DNA of 64,000 nucleotides from Asticcacaulis currens (GTDB lineage Bacteria; Pseudomonadota; Alphaproteobacteria; Caulobacterales; Caulobacteraceae): assembly GCF_028550395.1 (NCBI RefSeq), contig NZ_JAQQKW010000004.1:1-64000 (forward strand), in the 5' to 3' direction. A program made the translations under genes and the position numbers. A model generated the notes under the pieces. The model saw only the letters and a list, made by a program, of their open reading frames with translations, ran no database searches and was not told where the DNA came from. The first letter of the stretch is position 1. Each line of letters starts with the position of its first letter. Positions 1 to 10,209 of the stretch are shown here, one piece after another.

Positions 1-2
1 TC

Positions 3-1793
<1,791 letters not shown>

Positions 1794-1807
1794 TCAGAGG
1801 AAATCCC

Positions 1808-4582
1808 ATGTCACGAGTTTGGCTTTTTTCGACCCTACTACTGGCCTGTTCGGGCGCGGCCTCGGCGGCGGAGACCACCCTGTTTGACGGCACGCAGCCC
1901 CTCAGCATTGTGCACGACAAGACCGAGACCACGTCGCTGGCGGCGCAGATGCTGTCGGATGATCTGAAGGCCCTGACGGGTCAGACGGCGAAGGTATCGA
2001 AACGCCTGTCTGACTGTGCGCAGGTCTGCGTCGTCATCGGCCGTTTTGATGCGCCGGCTGTCACGCAACTGGCCAAGGCGGCGGGGGTTGATCCGCTCGC
2101 GCTGAAAGGCCAGTGGGAACGCTATGGCCGCGTCGCCTTCGCGCATAAGGGCAAGACCTACGTACTCATCTATGGCTCCGACCGGCGCGGCACCGTCTAT
2201 GGCGTCACCGACCTGTCGCGTGAGCTGGGCGTATCGCCCTGGGAATGGTGGGCGGATGTCAAGCCGCGTCGCGTCAGCCGCCTCGTCATCGACGGCGCGC
2301 CGCGTCTGTCGAAGGCCCCGTCGGTGCAGTATCGCGGCATCTTTCTGAATGACGAGGACTGGGGGCTTGAGCCGTGGGCGGGCAAGACTCTGGAGCCCGA
2401 AGTCGGCAATATCGGGCCTAAAACCTATAAACGCGTCTTTGAGCTGATGTGGCGTCTGAAGGCCAATACGCTGTGGCCGGCCATGCACATCAATACCGTG
2501 CAGTTCTACGGCAATAAGGCCAATCCCAAGCTGGCCGACGCCTACGCGATTGTCATGGGGACCTCGCACGCCGAGCCGATGGCGCGCAACAATCTGCGCG
2601 AATGGGATGAGGCGCGCAACGGTCCCTTCAATTTCAAGGTCAACCGCGACAAGATCCTCGACTACTGGCGAACGCGCCTGAAGGAGACGGCCCGCGACGA
2701 AAACATCTATACGGTGGGTCTGCGCGGCCTGCACGATGGCCCCATGCAGGGCGCCGACACCCTTGAGGCGCGCAAGGACGTGCTGCAGTCGGTGATCAGC
2801 CTGCAACGCGACCTGATCCGCTCGACCTTCGGCAAAGCGCCGGAGACGGTGCCGCAGGCCTATGTGCTCTATCATGAGCTTCAGGAAGCCTACGATGCCG
2901 GGCTGAAACTGCCCGACGACGTGACCCTGATGTGGGCGGACGACAATTACGGCTATGTGCGCCGTCTCAGCAATCCGGAAGAGCGCAAGCGGTCCGGCGG
3001 CTCCGGCGTCTATTACCACCTGTCCTACTGGGGGCGTCCGCACGACTATCTGTGGCTGGGGACGACGCACCCGGCGCTGATCCATGCCGAAATGCAGAAG
3101 GCCTATGCGCTGGACGCCCGGCGCCTCTGGATCGTCAATGTCGGCGACATCAAGCCGATTGAGTATCTGACGCAATATTTCCTCGATCTGGCCTTCGATG
3201 CGGACGGCTTTGCCGAAGCCCCGCGTGAGCACCTGACGAAATGGGCGGCCGAGCAGTTTGGGGCCGACAAGGCCTCAGAGATTGCCGATCTGATGATGGG
3301 CTATTATGACCTCGCCTTTGAACGGAAGCCCGAATATATGGGCTTTTCCGAAACCGAACCGGTGACGCCGGTGACGGAGAGCGATTTCGTCAAGCCCGAT
3401 GGCGAAAAGGCGCAGGCGCGTCTGAAGGCCTATGCCGATCTGGTGGCCCGCGCCGAGGCGGTGGAAAAGACCCTACCCGCCGACCGTCAGTCGGCCTTCT
3501 TCGAGATGATCCTCTATCCGGTGCGCGGTGCGGCCAATCTCAACAGCCGCAAACTGAACCTTGATCTGGCTAATCTCTATGCCCGTCAGGGCCGCGCCAG
3601 CGCCAACGCCTATGTGGCGAAAGCCAAGGCGGCGCATCAGGCCCTGGTCGCCGATACGGCTGCCTATAATGGGCTGGAAAACGGCAAGTGGAACCACATG
3701 ATGGACATGGCCCCGCGCAAACTGCCGGTGTTTCTGGAACCCACCTGGCCGCAATGGTCGGTGTCGCCGGAAAAGGGCTGTGCCGCGGCGGTCTCCGGCG
3801 GCTGGTGGAACGACGAAAACGCGCTTACCTTTGTCACGGGTCAGCCGCGCAGCCGGGTCATCGAGCTGTTTAGCCGCGATACCGAGGCGCGCGACTGGTC
3901 GCTGAAGGTCACGGGAGACAGCCTGAAGGTTTCCGGTACGAGCGGGCGTCTGGCCACCGACAACGGTTTTGAGCAACGCCTGACCGTCTCCTATGACGGC
4001 GGGGCGTCCACCGGCCCCATCGACATCGCCTGTGGCGGCAAGACGGTGCGCGTCTATACCAAGCGGCTGCCGGCGCCGCCCCAGACGCCGTTTATCGAAA
4101 ACGACCGCCGTGTGATCATTCCGCTGGCCACACAGAGCGGTGACGACTGGGAGCGGCTGGAGGGTCTTGGCCATTCCGGCAACAGCCTGCGCTCACGCCT
4201 GACCCTGCCCACGCGCACGACACCTGCGGGCACGCCCCTGACCTATAGCTTCACCACCTATAGCGCCGTTGGCGGCACCTTAAGCGTCGTGGCCCTGCCG
4301 GTCCATGCGCTGAACCCGGCGACGGGCCTTAAGGTCGCGGTGCAACTGGATGACGGCCCGGTGCAGTTGATGGATTTCGCGACCGTGGGCCGCAGCGATG
4401 TCTGGCGCGGCAATGTCCTGACCAACAAGGCCATCCAGACGCAAGGCTTCAAAAAGCTGGAGGCCGGGGTGCACAGCCTGAAGCTCTGGCCGCTCGATCC
4501 CGGCGTGGTGCTCGACTATGCCGAGGTGCGACTTGATGGAGCGGACAAATATTACGGGGTGGTGGAACCCGCATCGCATTGA
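1808..4582 (+). CDS. GH115 xylan alpha-1,2-glucuronidase family protein
   Basis: A 924-residue exported protein with a Sec signal peptide (MSRVWLFSTLLLACSGAASA). GH115 enzymes remove alpha-1,2-linked glucuronic acid or its 4-O-methyl ether from polymeric xylan; some act on arabinogalactan. Family-typical stretches include NTLWPAMHINTVQFYGN near residue 218 and MGTSHAEPMARNN near residue 250. The C-terminal 350 residues form the extra beta-rich domains usual in this family, so the length is normal. The start is ATG with a purine-rich GAGGAAA upstream. It follows the GH2 gene by 14 bp and precedes DUF6445 by 32 bp, consistent with one transcript. The family is clear; the glycan is inferred. Confidence 0.9.
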   Translation: MSRVWLFSTLLLACSGAASAAETTLFDGTQPLSIVHDKTETTSLAAQMLSDDLKALTGQTAKVSKRLSDCAQVCVVIGRFDAPAVTQLAKAAGVDPLALKGQWERYGRVAFAHKGKTYVLIYGSDRRGTVYGVTDLSRELGVSPWEWWADVKPRRVSRLVIDGAPRLSKAPSVQYRGIFLNDEDWGLEPWAGKTLEPEVGNIGPKTYKRVFELMWRLKANTLWPAMHINTVQFYGNKANPKLADAYAIVMGTSHAEPMARNNLREWDEARNGPFNFKVNRDKILDYWRTRLKETARDENIYTVGLRGLHDGPMQGADTLEARKDVLQSVISLQRDLIRSTFGKAPETVPQAYVLYHELQEAYDAGLKLPDDVTLMWADDNYGYVRRLSNPEERKRSGGSGVYYHLSYWGRPHDYLWLGTTHPALIHAEMQKAYALDARRLWIVNVGDIKPIEYLTQYFLDLAFDADGFAEAPREHLTKWAAEQFGADKASEIADLMMGYYDLAFERKPEYMGFSETEPVTPVTESDFVKPDGEKAQARLKAYADLVARAEAVEKTLPADRQSAFFEMILYPVRGAANLNSRKLNLDLANLYARQGRASANAYVAKAKAAHQALVADTAAYNGLENGKWNHMMDMAPRKLPVFLEPTWPQWSVSPEKGCAAAVSGGWWNDENALTFVTGQPRSRVIELFSRDTEARDWSLKVTGDSLKVSGTSGRLATDNGFEQRLTVSYDGGASTGPIDIACGGKTVRVYTKRLPAPPQTPFIENDRRVIIPLATQSGDDWERLEGLGHSGNSLRSRLTLPTRTTPAGTPLTYSFTTYSAVGGTLSVVALPVHALNPATGLKVAVQLDDGPVQLMDFATVGRSDVWRGNVLTNKAIQTQGFKKLEAGVHSLKLWPLDPGVVLDYAEVRLDGADKYYGVVEPASH

Positions 4583-4614
4583 GGCAAAAGGGTATAAGCC
4601 CATGAGGATGTGGC

Positions 4615-5367
4615 ATGATCAACGAAACCGACTATGACCTGAACTTCGCTGCCCGCCCAAAGGCCACGCTAATGGGGTCAGAAAAGGAGCCGCTGATTGT
4701 TATTGACGAGGCGTTTTTGCATCCGGAACGTCTTGTCCAATACGCGACGACCGAAGCGCGCTTTGGGCCCGGTGGCGTGGCATACCCGGGTGTGCGCGCA
4801 GCGGTTCCCCAAGCCCTGAATGTCGCTCTCTTTTACGCGTTACAGCCCCTGGCCCAACATGTGTTTGGCGTTTCGGACGATGATGAGATGTCCATGACGA
4901 CGTCCTTTGCGATGGTCTCCTATCCGCCTGAAAAGCTGATGCTGGCGCAGGCTTTGCCGCATTACGATTCGACACCAGACAAAAATCTGGCTGTGGTCGT
5001 CTATCTGTGTGACTCATCATGGGGAGGGACACGGTTCTACCGCCATCGTTCGACCGGCTTCGAGCGAATCTCGACTGACCGCGCAGAAAGCTATAACAGG
5101 CGACTGGCCGATGAGTTGCGGATGACCCCTGCGATTAGCGGTTATCCGGACGCTGCCCACCCCCTTTTCGACGTCGTGCAGGAGGTTGAGGCCCGCTTTA
5201 ACCGCCTGGTTCTCTACAGGTCGCGTGCCCTCCATTCCGGAATTATAGTTCCGACAAAAATCCACAGTGAAGATCCGGCCGCCGGGCGCTTAACCCTGAC
5301 CGCGTTCATGGAAGCTGCGACCCCCGCGCACCCACCTGGCGACCATGTAAAGGACTTGCCAAAATAA
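4615..5367 (+). CDS. DUF6445 family protein, possible 2-oxoglutarate/Fe(II) dioxygenase fold
   Basis: A 250-residue protein without an obvious signal peptide. I recognise it as the DUF6445 type that often accompanies TBDRs and tryptophan-halogenase-like genes in Caulobacterales and xanthomonads. No function is established to my knowledge. The sequence shows His116-Tyr-Asp118, His207 and Arg225 (GRLTLTAF), an order resembling the HxD...H...R/K metal and co-substrate set of the double-stranded beta-helix dioxygenases. The segment VVVYLC..GGTRFYRH has the strand pattern of prolyl-4-hydroxylase-like proteins. The start ATG has AGGATG upstream. It lies between GH115 and GH29 on the same strand. 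The dioxygenase idea is an inference from motif order only. Confidence 0.72.
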   Translation: MINETDYDLNFAARPKATLMGSEKEPLIVIDEAFLHPERLVQYATTEARFGPGGVAYPGVRAAVPQALNVALFYALQPLAQHVFGVSDDDEMSMTTSFAMVSYPPEKLMLAQALPHYDSTPDKNLAVVVYLCDSSWGGTRFYRHRSTGFERISTDRAESYNRRLADELRMTPAISGYPDAAHPLFDVVQEVEARFNRLVLYRSRALHSGIIVPTKIHSEDPAAGRLTLTAFMEAATPAHPPGDHVKDLPK

Positions 5368-5380
5368 GTCGTACAAATTA
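5368..5380 (+). promoter_or_regulatory. GTCGTACAAATTA motif upstream of GH29
   Basis: A 13-bp motif directly after the DUF6445 stop and about 50 bp before the GH29 start. Its near reverse complement (TAATTGTACGAC) occurs upstream of the GH97 gene at 35372-35383. Two glycosidase promoters sharing it suggests a regulator site, but two copies are weak evidence. Confidence 0.35.
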
Positions 5381-5430
5381 GGGTTTGGATACAATCTTCC
5401 ATTTCTCTGATAAAATATGAGGCAGGCCAG

Positions 5431-7074
5431 ATGAAAGTCACCAAACGCGAATGGGTCCGGGGAACGGCGGGTCTGGCTCTGGCTTCGGCCTTGCCCGCCA
5501 GGGCGGCTGAGCTGGTCGAACCGGGCTTTGACAAGATAGCCGACGGGCCGTTCAAGCCGGAATGGGCCTCGCTTCAGAGCCAGTATCAGGTGCCCGACTG
5601 GTTCCGCGACGCCAAGTTCGGCATCTGGGCGCACTGGGGCCCGCAATGTGTACCGGAAGCGGGCGACTGGTACGCGCGCGAAATGTATTTGCAGGGCAGC
5701 GGGTCCTATAAGCATTTCGTCAAGACCTATGGCCACCCGGCGGATACGGGCTTTATGGACCTGCTGCCGCGCTGGAAGGCCGAAAGCTGGAACCCGGATG
5801 AGCTGCTTGATCTCTATGTCAGCGCCGGGGCCAAATACTTCATGTCGATGGCCAACCACCACGACAATTTTGACATGTATGCCTCGCGCTTCCATGACTG
5901 GAACTCGACGCGTATCGGCCCACGCAAGGACATTGTCGGCATCTGGGAAAAGGCGGCGCGTAAGCGGGGTCTGCGCTTTGGCGTCTCCAACCACTCCGCC
6001 CACGCCTGGCACTGGTTCCAGACGGCCTATGGCTATGATGCCGAAGGCCCGCGTCAGGGCGAACGCTATGACGCCTACAAGCTGAACGCGCTCGATGGCA
6101 AGGGCAAGTGGTGGGAAGGGCTCGATCCCCGTATGCTCTACGGTGATCCGGTCATGGCCCTGCCCGATGGCTTCGATAACATAACCTCCGCCAATGCCTG
6201 GCACGAACTAAACGACCGGGTGTGGGACGAAAAGCCGCCGCTGAACAATCCGGCCTTTACGCGCCAATGGTATCTTCGCTGTAAGGATCTGATCGACAGC
6301 TATCGCCCCGATATCGTCTATTTCGACAATTTCGATCTGCCTCTGGGACAGGTGGGGCTCGATGTCACCGCCCACTTCTACAATGCCTCGGCCAAATGGC
6401 ATGGGGGCAAGGTTGAGGGCGTGGTCAATATGAAGCCGCACGGCCCCTTCAATGGCGGTATCGTCGCCGATGTCGAGCGCGGCTCGAAATCGGCCATCGA
6501 CGCGCGGCCGTGGCAGACCTGCACCTGCATTGGCCAATGGCACTATAACCGCCGCCTGTATGACGAAAAGCGCTACCTGCCTGCGGCCGACGTGGTCCAT
6601 CGCCTGTGCGATATCGTCTCCAAGAACGGCAATCTGCTGCTCAGCGTGCCGGTGCGCCCGGACGGCACGATCGATTCCGAAGAACGCAAGATCGTCGAAG
6701 GCATCGGATCCTGGATGGCACGCTTCTCCGAAGCCATTTACGGTACACGCCCGTGGCGGGTCTTTGGCGAAGGCCCCACTCAGGTGGGCGTCGGCATGTT
6801 CGGCGAAAGCGCCCAGAAGCCCTTTACCGCCGAAGACCTGCGCTTTACCACGAAGGACAAGGCGTTCTATGCGATCACGCTGGGCCGGCCGGCACAGACG
6901 GTCACTATCCGCTCCCTGCAAGGCCGGGATCAGAAGCGCGTCAAGCGGGTGGAGGTGGTGGGCAGCCGCGATCCGCTGACCTTCCGTCAGAGCGCCGACG
7001 GTCTGGTCATCGACATTCCGCCAGCGGCCAGCCATGAGTTTGGTGTGGCCCTAAAAATCTACGGCGTGGTCTGA
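5431..7074 (+). CDS. GH29 alpha-L-fucosidase
   Basis: A 547-residue exported glycosidase that removes terminal alpha-L-fucose. The N-terminus MKVTKREWVRGTAGLALASA looks like a Tat-type signal in which the twin arginine is KR. GH29 hallmarks are WFRDAKFGIWAHWGPQ near residue 50, the MANHHDNFDMY stretch near residue 150, and PDIVYFDNFDLP, whose Asp299 is the likely nucleophile. A C-terminal beta-sandwich follows from about residue 440. The start is ATG in TGAGGCAGGCCAGATG. It is the last plus-strand gene of the first block and ends at a strong hairpin terminator. Together with the GH95 fucosidase downstream it gives the locus two different fucosidase families, so more than one fucosyl linkage is likely present in the target. 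Confidence 0.9.
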   Translation: MKVTKREWVRGTAGLALASALPARAAELVEPGFDKIADGPFKPEWASLQSQYQVPDWFRDAKFGIWAHWGPQCVPEAGDWYAREMYLQGSGSYKHFVKTYGHPADTGFMDLLPRWKAESWNPDELLDLYVSAGAKYFMSMANHHDNFDMYASRFHDWNSTRIGPRKDIVGIWEKAARKRGLRFGVSNHSAHAWHWFQTAYGYDAEGPRQGERYDAYKLNALDGKGKWWEGLDPRMLYGDPVMALPDGFDNITSANAWHELNDRVWDEKPPLNNPAFTRQWYLRCKDLIDSYRPDIVYFDNFDLPLGQVGLDVTAHFYNASAKWHGGKVEGVVNMKPHGPFNGGIVADVERGSKSAIDARPWQTCTCIGQWHYNRRLYDEKRYLPAADVVHRLCDIVSKNGNLLLSVPVRPDGTIDSEERKIVEGIGSWMARFSEAIYGTRPWRVFGEGPTQVGVGMFGESAQKPFTAEDLRFTTKDKAFYAITLGRPAQTVTIRSLQGRDQKRVKRVEVVGSRDPLTFRQSADGLVIDIPPAASHEFGVALKIYGVV

Positions 7075-7078
7075 TAAG

Positions 7079-7100
7079 AAAGGGGGCAAACGCCCCCTTT
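7079..7100. terminator. Bidirectional intrinsic terminator between GH29 and GH31
   Basis: Perfect 9-bp inverted repeat AAAGGGGGC / GCCCCCTTT around an AAAC loop. It lies in the 29-bp gap between the two convergent genes, with A- and T-rich flanks serving both directions. Confidence 0.88.
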
Positions 7101-7103
7101 CGT

Positions 7104-10019
7104 TTAACCTTTGAAGCTGAAAACGGCCTTTTGTCCGTCATAGAGGTGGTTGCGGGTCCGTGGCGGGTTTTGCCCGTCGATCAGCACAAGACGCAGCGCG
7201 CGTTTTTGCACCATGCCGGGGAAGCGGCCTTTGCGGGCCCCGATGCTGAGGCTCTGCGTCGCCTGCGACCAGGTCAGCGTATAGGTGCTGTACGCGCCTT
7301 TTTCGTAGTCATAGGTTTCGTTGTCGTCTTCATAGAGCGTAAAGCTGGCGTCCGCCCCGGCATAGATGCGGACCTCATAGGGCGCGTCCGGTTGCTCGGT
7401 GGCGTACTGCACAACCGGCCCCAGCGGCAGGATCGAGCCTTCGCGGATAAAGAACGGAAACACATTGAGCGGGGTTTCGCGCGTCACGCTCTGACCGCCC
7501 GCGAGCCTTTCTCCGCTCCAGAAGTGGTACCAGCCGTTGCCCGCCGGCAGATAGGTCTGTGTAGTGAGGTCCCGCACCTTGCGGCTTTCGGCCAGGGCGC
7601 GCAGATCGGCCGGCGTGCGCCACGCCAGACGCAAAGACCGCCCGGACGTCGCCTGATAATATTCGATCTTCACCGCCACAGCCTGCCCGCGCTTCAGGGT
7701 AAGCGGGGTGCCCTTATAGCGCGGTGCGCCGTTAGACCAGTCTTCGACCACAAGCTTGCCGTCGATAAACAGGCGGAAGCCGTCATCACCTTCGAGCCCA
7801 AGCTCAAACGCGCCGTCTTCCGGGGCAATCACCTGACCTTCCCAGCGGGCGGAGAAGTTGTTGAGGCTGCTCAAGCCCCCCGGCGCTTCGGCCAGAGGCG
7901 GCCCCGGCCAGGTGTGATCGAGTTTCGCGTCGATGACCTTGCCCTTCGGCGTCTCGAAATTTTCGCCTTCAAAATACTGGCCCGCCAGCCCGGGCCGGCC
8001 GTCGGGTGTGCGCAGCGCCTCAGCCGGAATCGTGGTCGCCGGCGGGTCCTGAAGATTATACATGGCGCGCGTCACCGGCTGCACCAGGCAGGCCGGGCCG
8101 AACATGAAGGTGTCGTTGATGTCGTACACCTTCGGGTCGTGCGGAAAGTCCATCGGCAGGGCCCGCATCAGCGTATAGTGTGAGGATGTTACCTGCCAGC
8201 TCAGGCTGTAGATATAGGGCAGCAGGCGATAGCGCAGATGCACCGCCTCCAGAAGTGCGGCATAGACCGTGGGGTCCAGCGTTTTGAAAATATAGGGCTC
8301 GCGCTCGATACTGGTGCCGTGCACGCGCATCAGGGGGTTGAAGACCGCAAACTGGAACCAGCGGGCAAACAACTCTCTGTAGGCGGGGTTGTTTTCACCG
8401 CCGGGGAAGGTGGTCACGAAGAAGCCGCCCGTATCCTGCGTCCAGTAGGGATTGCCAGTAATGGTGACGTTGAGACCGCCGGAAATCTGTTCGGCAAAGG
8501 TCTTCCAACTGGCGAAGATATCGCCCGACCAAGAGGTGGCGGCTGTGCGCTGCGCTCCGGCCCAGGCCGAGCGCGTCAGGGTCAGGACGCGCTTATTGCC
8601 GGTGGCGCGCTGCCCGTCATAGGTGCCCTGCGTCGTCATCAGGGTGTAGGGGTTGAGGTAGCGCGTGAAATCGCCCATGGCATTGACGCCAAGGCCCTTG
8701 ATATCGGCCTCTACTTCGCCCGCGTCCCAGCAGGCTGTACCCACCTCGACCTCGGTGCCGTCCATCCACAGGGCATCGACGCCCTTGTCCAGCAACCCGT
8801 GCTTGATGTGCTTGAAATAGATCTGCCGGCCCTTGGCGCTGAAGGCGTCGTAGATGCGCGCCTTTTTGGAGATCCAGTGCAGCGGCTTAAAGCGCAGGCC
8901 GTAGCTGTCGAGTTCTTTCGCCAACGCCGTATCGTTGCCGATGGATGGCCAGATAGAGATCATCATCTTCAGATGCAGATCATGGATTTTGCGGATCATG
9001 CCATCGGGATCGGGGAAGCGTTCCTTGTCCCAGATCATACCGCTCCAGCTACCGTCCTTGTCTGAGCCCCAGTATTGCCAGTCCTGCACGATATAATCGA
9101 GCGGGAAGCCCTCCTTGCGGAAGGTCTCGGCCACCTCGACCAGACGCTGCTGCGTCTTGTAGCGCTCCTTGCTCATGAACAGACCGAAGGCCTGTTTCGG
9201 ATACATGGGCGCGGCCCCGGTCAGGGTGCGATAGGCGGCGATGACCTTATCGGCGCTGCCGCCGCCCATGAAGTAGTAATCGACGCCGCCCGGCGCGCTT
9301 TCGGCCCACAGGGTCGCGCCGTCCGCGCCGTCAGAAAAGCGCATCTTGGAATAGGTGTCCCACAGGATGCCGTAGCCCTCGGACGACACCATGACGGGGA
9401 TGATGATGCCGGTATTGGTCTGCACCAGAAGCAGGTTCTGACCGCGGCGGTTCAGCGTCGCTTCGTTGACATAGCCGAAGCCGTAAATGCCTTCGCCGGG
9501 TTTCAGGGTGAAGCTGTTTTCGACCTCATAACTGGGGGCGTTTTGCAAGGTGACCGGGCGAATGGCCTGCGGTGACGTGGCGCGTTCGCGCGTATAGAGG
9601 CGGCCATCGGCCGACAGGAAGCTCAGCGCGCCCGACACCTTGTCGATCTCGATGTTCAGGGCCGCGCTTTTGATCCGCAGCGTGGTCTTGTTATCCTCGA
9701 TCTGAAAGGCCACGGATTTGGGGCGACCCAGGATAACGATACTTTTGTTCGCCCAGTGGTTTTTGCCGAGATGCGCGTTCACCCGTACCGTGGCGGGACC
9801 ATAGAACAGGACCGTCTTCGTGACGCCGTTCAGATGGAACTGCACGCCTTCGCTCAGCCGCTGATACTGAAAGCCCGGTGTATCGGGCGCCGGGAGGCGG
9901 ATCACGTGCCCGTTGGCGTCAAGCGCGCTCTGACCCTTGGCGTGGGCGGCATGGGCCGCCGCCGCGAGAGAAGAGCCCGTTAAGGCCGCAAAGGCCCGAC
10001 GTGAAAGACGCATACTCAC
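7104..10019 (-). CDS. GH31 alpha-xylosidase-like enzyme with inserted PA14 domain
   Basis: A 971-residue protein with a Tat signal (LSRRAFAALTG). GH31 includes alpha-xylosidases and alpha-glucosidases. The N-terminal beta-sandwich carries GEGIYGFGYVNEATLNRRG, the (beta/alpha)8 barrel carries KERYKTQ and the nucleophile motif LWMDGTEVE (Asp420). A PA14 domain sits at about residues 676-800 (QYFEGENF to LRLAWRTP), between the barrel and the distal sandwich. PA14-bearing GH31 enzymes include xyloglucan-active alpha-xylosidases such as the Cellvibrio enzyme, though there the PA14 is placed differently. Together with GH2, GH95 and GH51 this suggests xyloglucan side-chain removal. It is transcribed alone, away from GH51, from the promoter at 10046-10075. 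The xylosidase specificity is an inference. Confidence 0.88.
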   Translation of the reverse strand: MSMRLSRRAFAALTGSSLAAAAHAAHAKGQSALDANGHVIRLPAPDTPGFQYQRLSEGVQFHLNGVTKTVLFYGPATVRVNAHLGKNHWANKSIVILGRPKSVAFQIEDNKTTLRIKSAALNIEIDKVSGALSFLSADGRLYTRERATSPQAIRPVTLQNAPSYEVENSFTLKPGEGIYGFGYVNEATLNRRGQNLLLVQTNTGIIIPVMVSSEGYGILWDTYSKMRFSDGADGATLWAESAPGGVDYYFMGGGSADKVIAAYRTLTGAAPMYPKQAFGLFMSKERYKTQQRLVEVAETFRKEGFPLDYIVQDWQYWGSDKDGSWSGMIWDKERFPDPDGMIRKIHDLHLKMMISIWPSIGNDTALAKELDSYGLRFKPLHWISKKARIYDAFSAKGRQIYFKHIKHGLLDKGVDALWMDGTEVEVGTACWDAGEVEADIKGLGVNAMGDFTRYLNPYTLMTTQGTYDGQRATGNKRVLTLTRSAWAGAQRTAATSWSGDIFASWKTFAEQISGGLNVTITGNPYWTQDTGGFFVTTFPGGENNPAYRELFARWFQFAVFNPLMRVHGTSIEREPYIFKTLDPTVYAALLEAVHLRYRLLPYIYSLSWQVTSSHYTLMRALPMDFPHDPKVYDINDTFMFGPACLVQPVTRAMYNLQDPPATTIPAEALRTPDGRPGLAGQYFEGENFETPKGKVIDAKLDHTWPGPPLAEAPGGLSSLNNFSARWEGQVIAPEDGAFELGLEGDDGFRLFIDGKLVVEDWSNGAPRYKGTPLTLKRGQAVAVKIEYYQATSGRSLRLAWRTPADLRALAESRKVRDLTTQTYLPAGNGWYHFWSGERLAGGQSVTRETPLNVFPFFIREGSILPLGPVVQYATEQPDAPYEVRIYAGADASFTLYEDDNETYDYEKGAYSTYTLTWSQATQSLSIGARKGRFPGMVQKRALRLVLIDGQNPPRTRNHLYDGQKAVFSFKG

Positions 10020-10045
10020 CTCCCGATCTGTTTATTGGTCTGAGT

Positions 10046-10075
10046 ATATTATCGTTAGTTTTGTTCGGTGCTCAA
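10046..10075 (-). promoter_or_regulatory. Candidate sigma-70 promoter of GH31
   Basis: On the minus strand TTGAGC (10075-10070) and TAATAT (10051-10046) are separated by 18 bp, about 30 bp upstream of the ATG. An imperfect TTGGACCCAA palindrome lies just upstream at 10084-10093. Confidence 0.5.
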
Positions 10076-10162
10076 GGTTTGATTTGGACCCAATACGGTT
10101 TCGTGAGCCGCAATTGGCGTCTGTAAATTGAATTGACACACCACTTTCGTCAAGGCTACGAA

Positions 10163-10190
10163 ATTGGTTGGCCAAATTAAAACCTTATGG
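10163..10190 (+). promoter_or_regulatory. Operator ATTGGTTGGCCAA and promoter of GH51
   Basis: ATTGGTTGGCCAA at 10163-10175 matches, over 13 bp, the site upstream of the second GntR gene (28710-28722). TTGGTT could serve as -35 and TTATGG/TATGGC near 10185-10191 as -10. A TTG codon inside this site (10168) opens a longer frame, but because the site is regulatory DNA the true start should be ATG 10210. Confidence 0.6.
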
Positions 10191-10209
10191 CGCTTCCGGG
10201 GGCAGAGGT

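Noticed and set aside
1838-3232. Long minus-strand frame opposite GH115 (464 aa)
   Set aside because: Shadow frame caused by GC-rich codon use; no family signal, while the plus strand is a clear GH115. The same holds for minus frames at 23815-25308 and 25435-27663.
10168-10209. Upstream TTG start extending GH51
   Set aside because: It lies inside the ATTGGTTGGCCAA operator and the extra residues spoil the signal peptide; ATG 10210 has a good ribosome-binding site.
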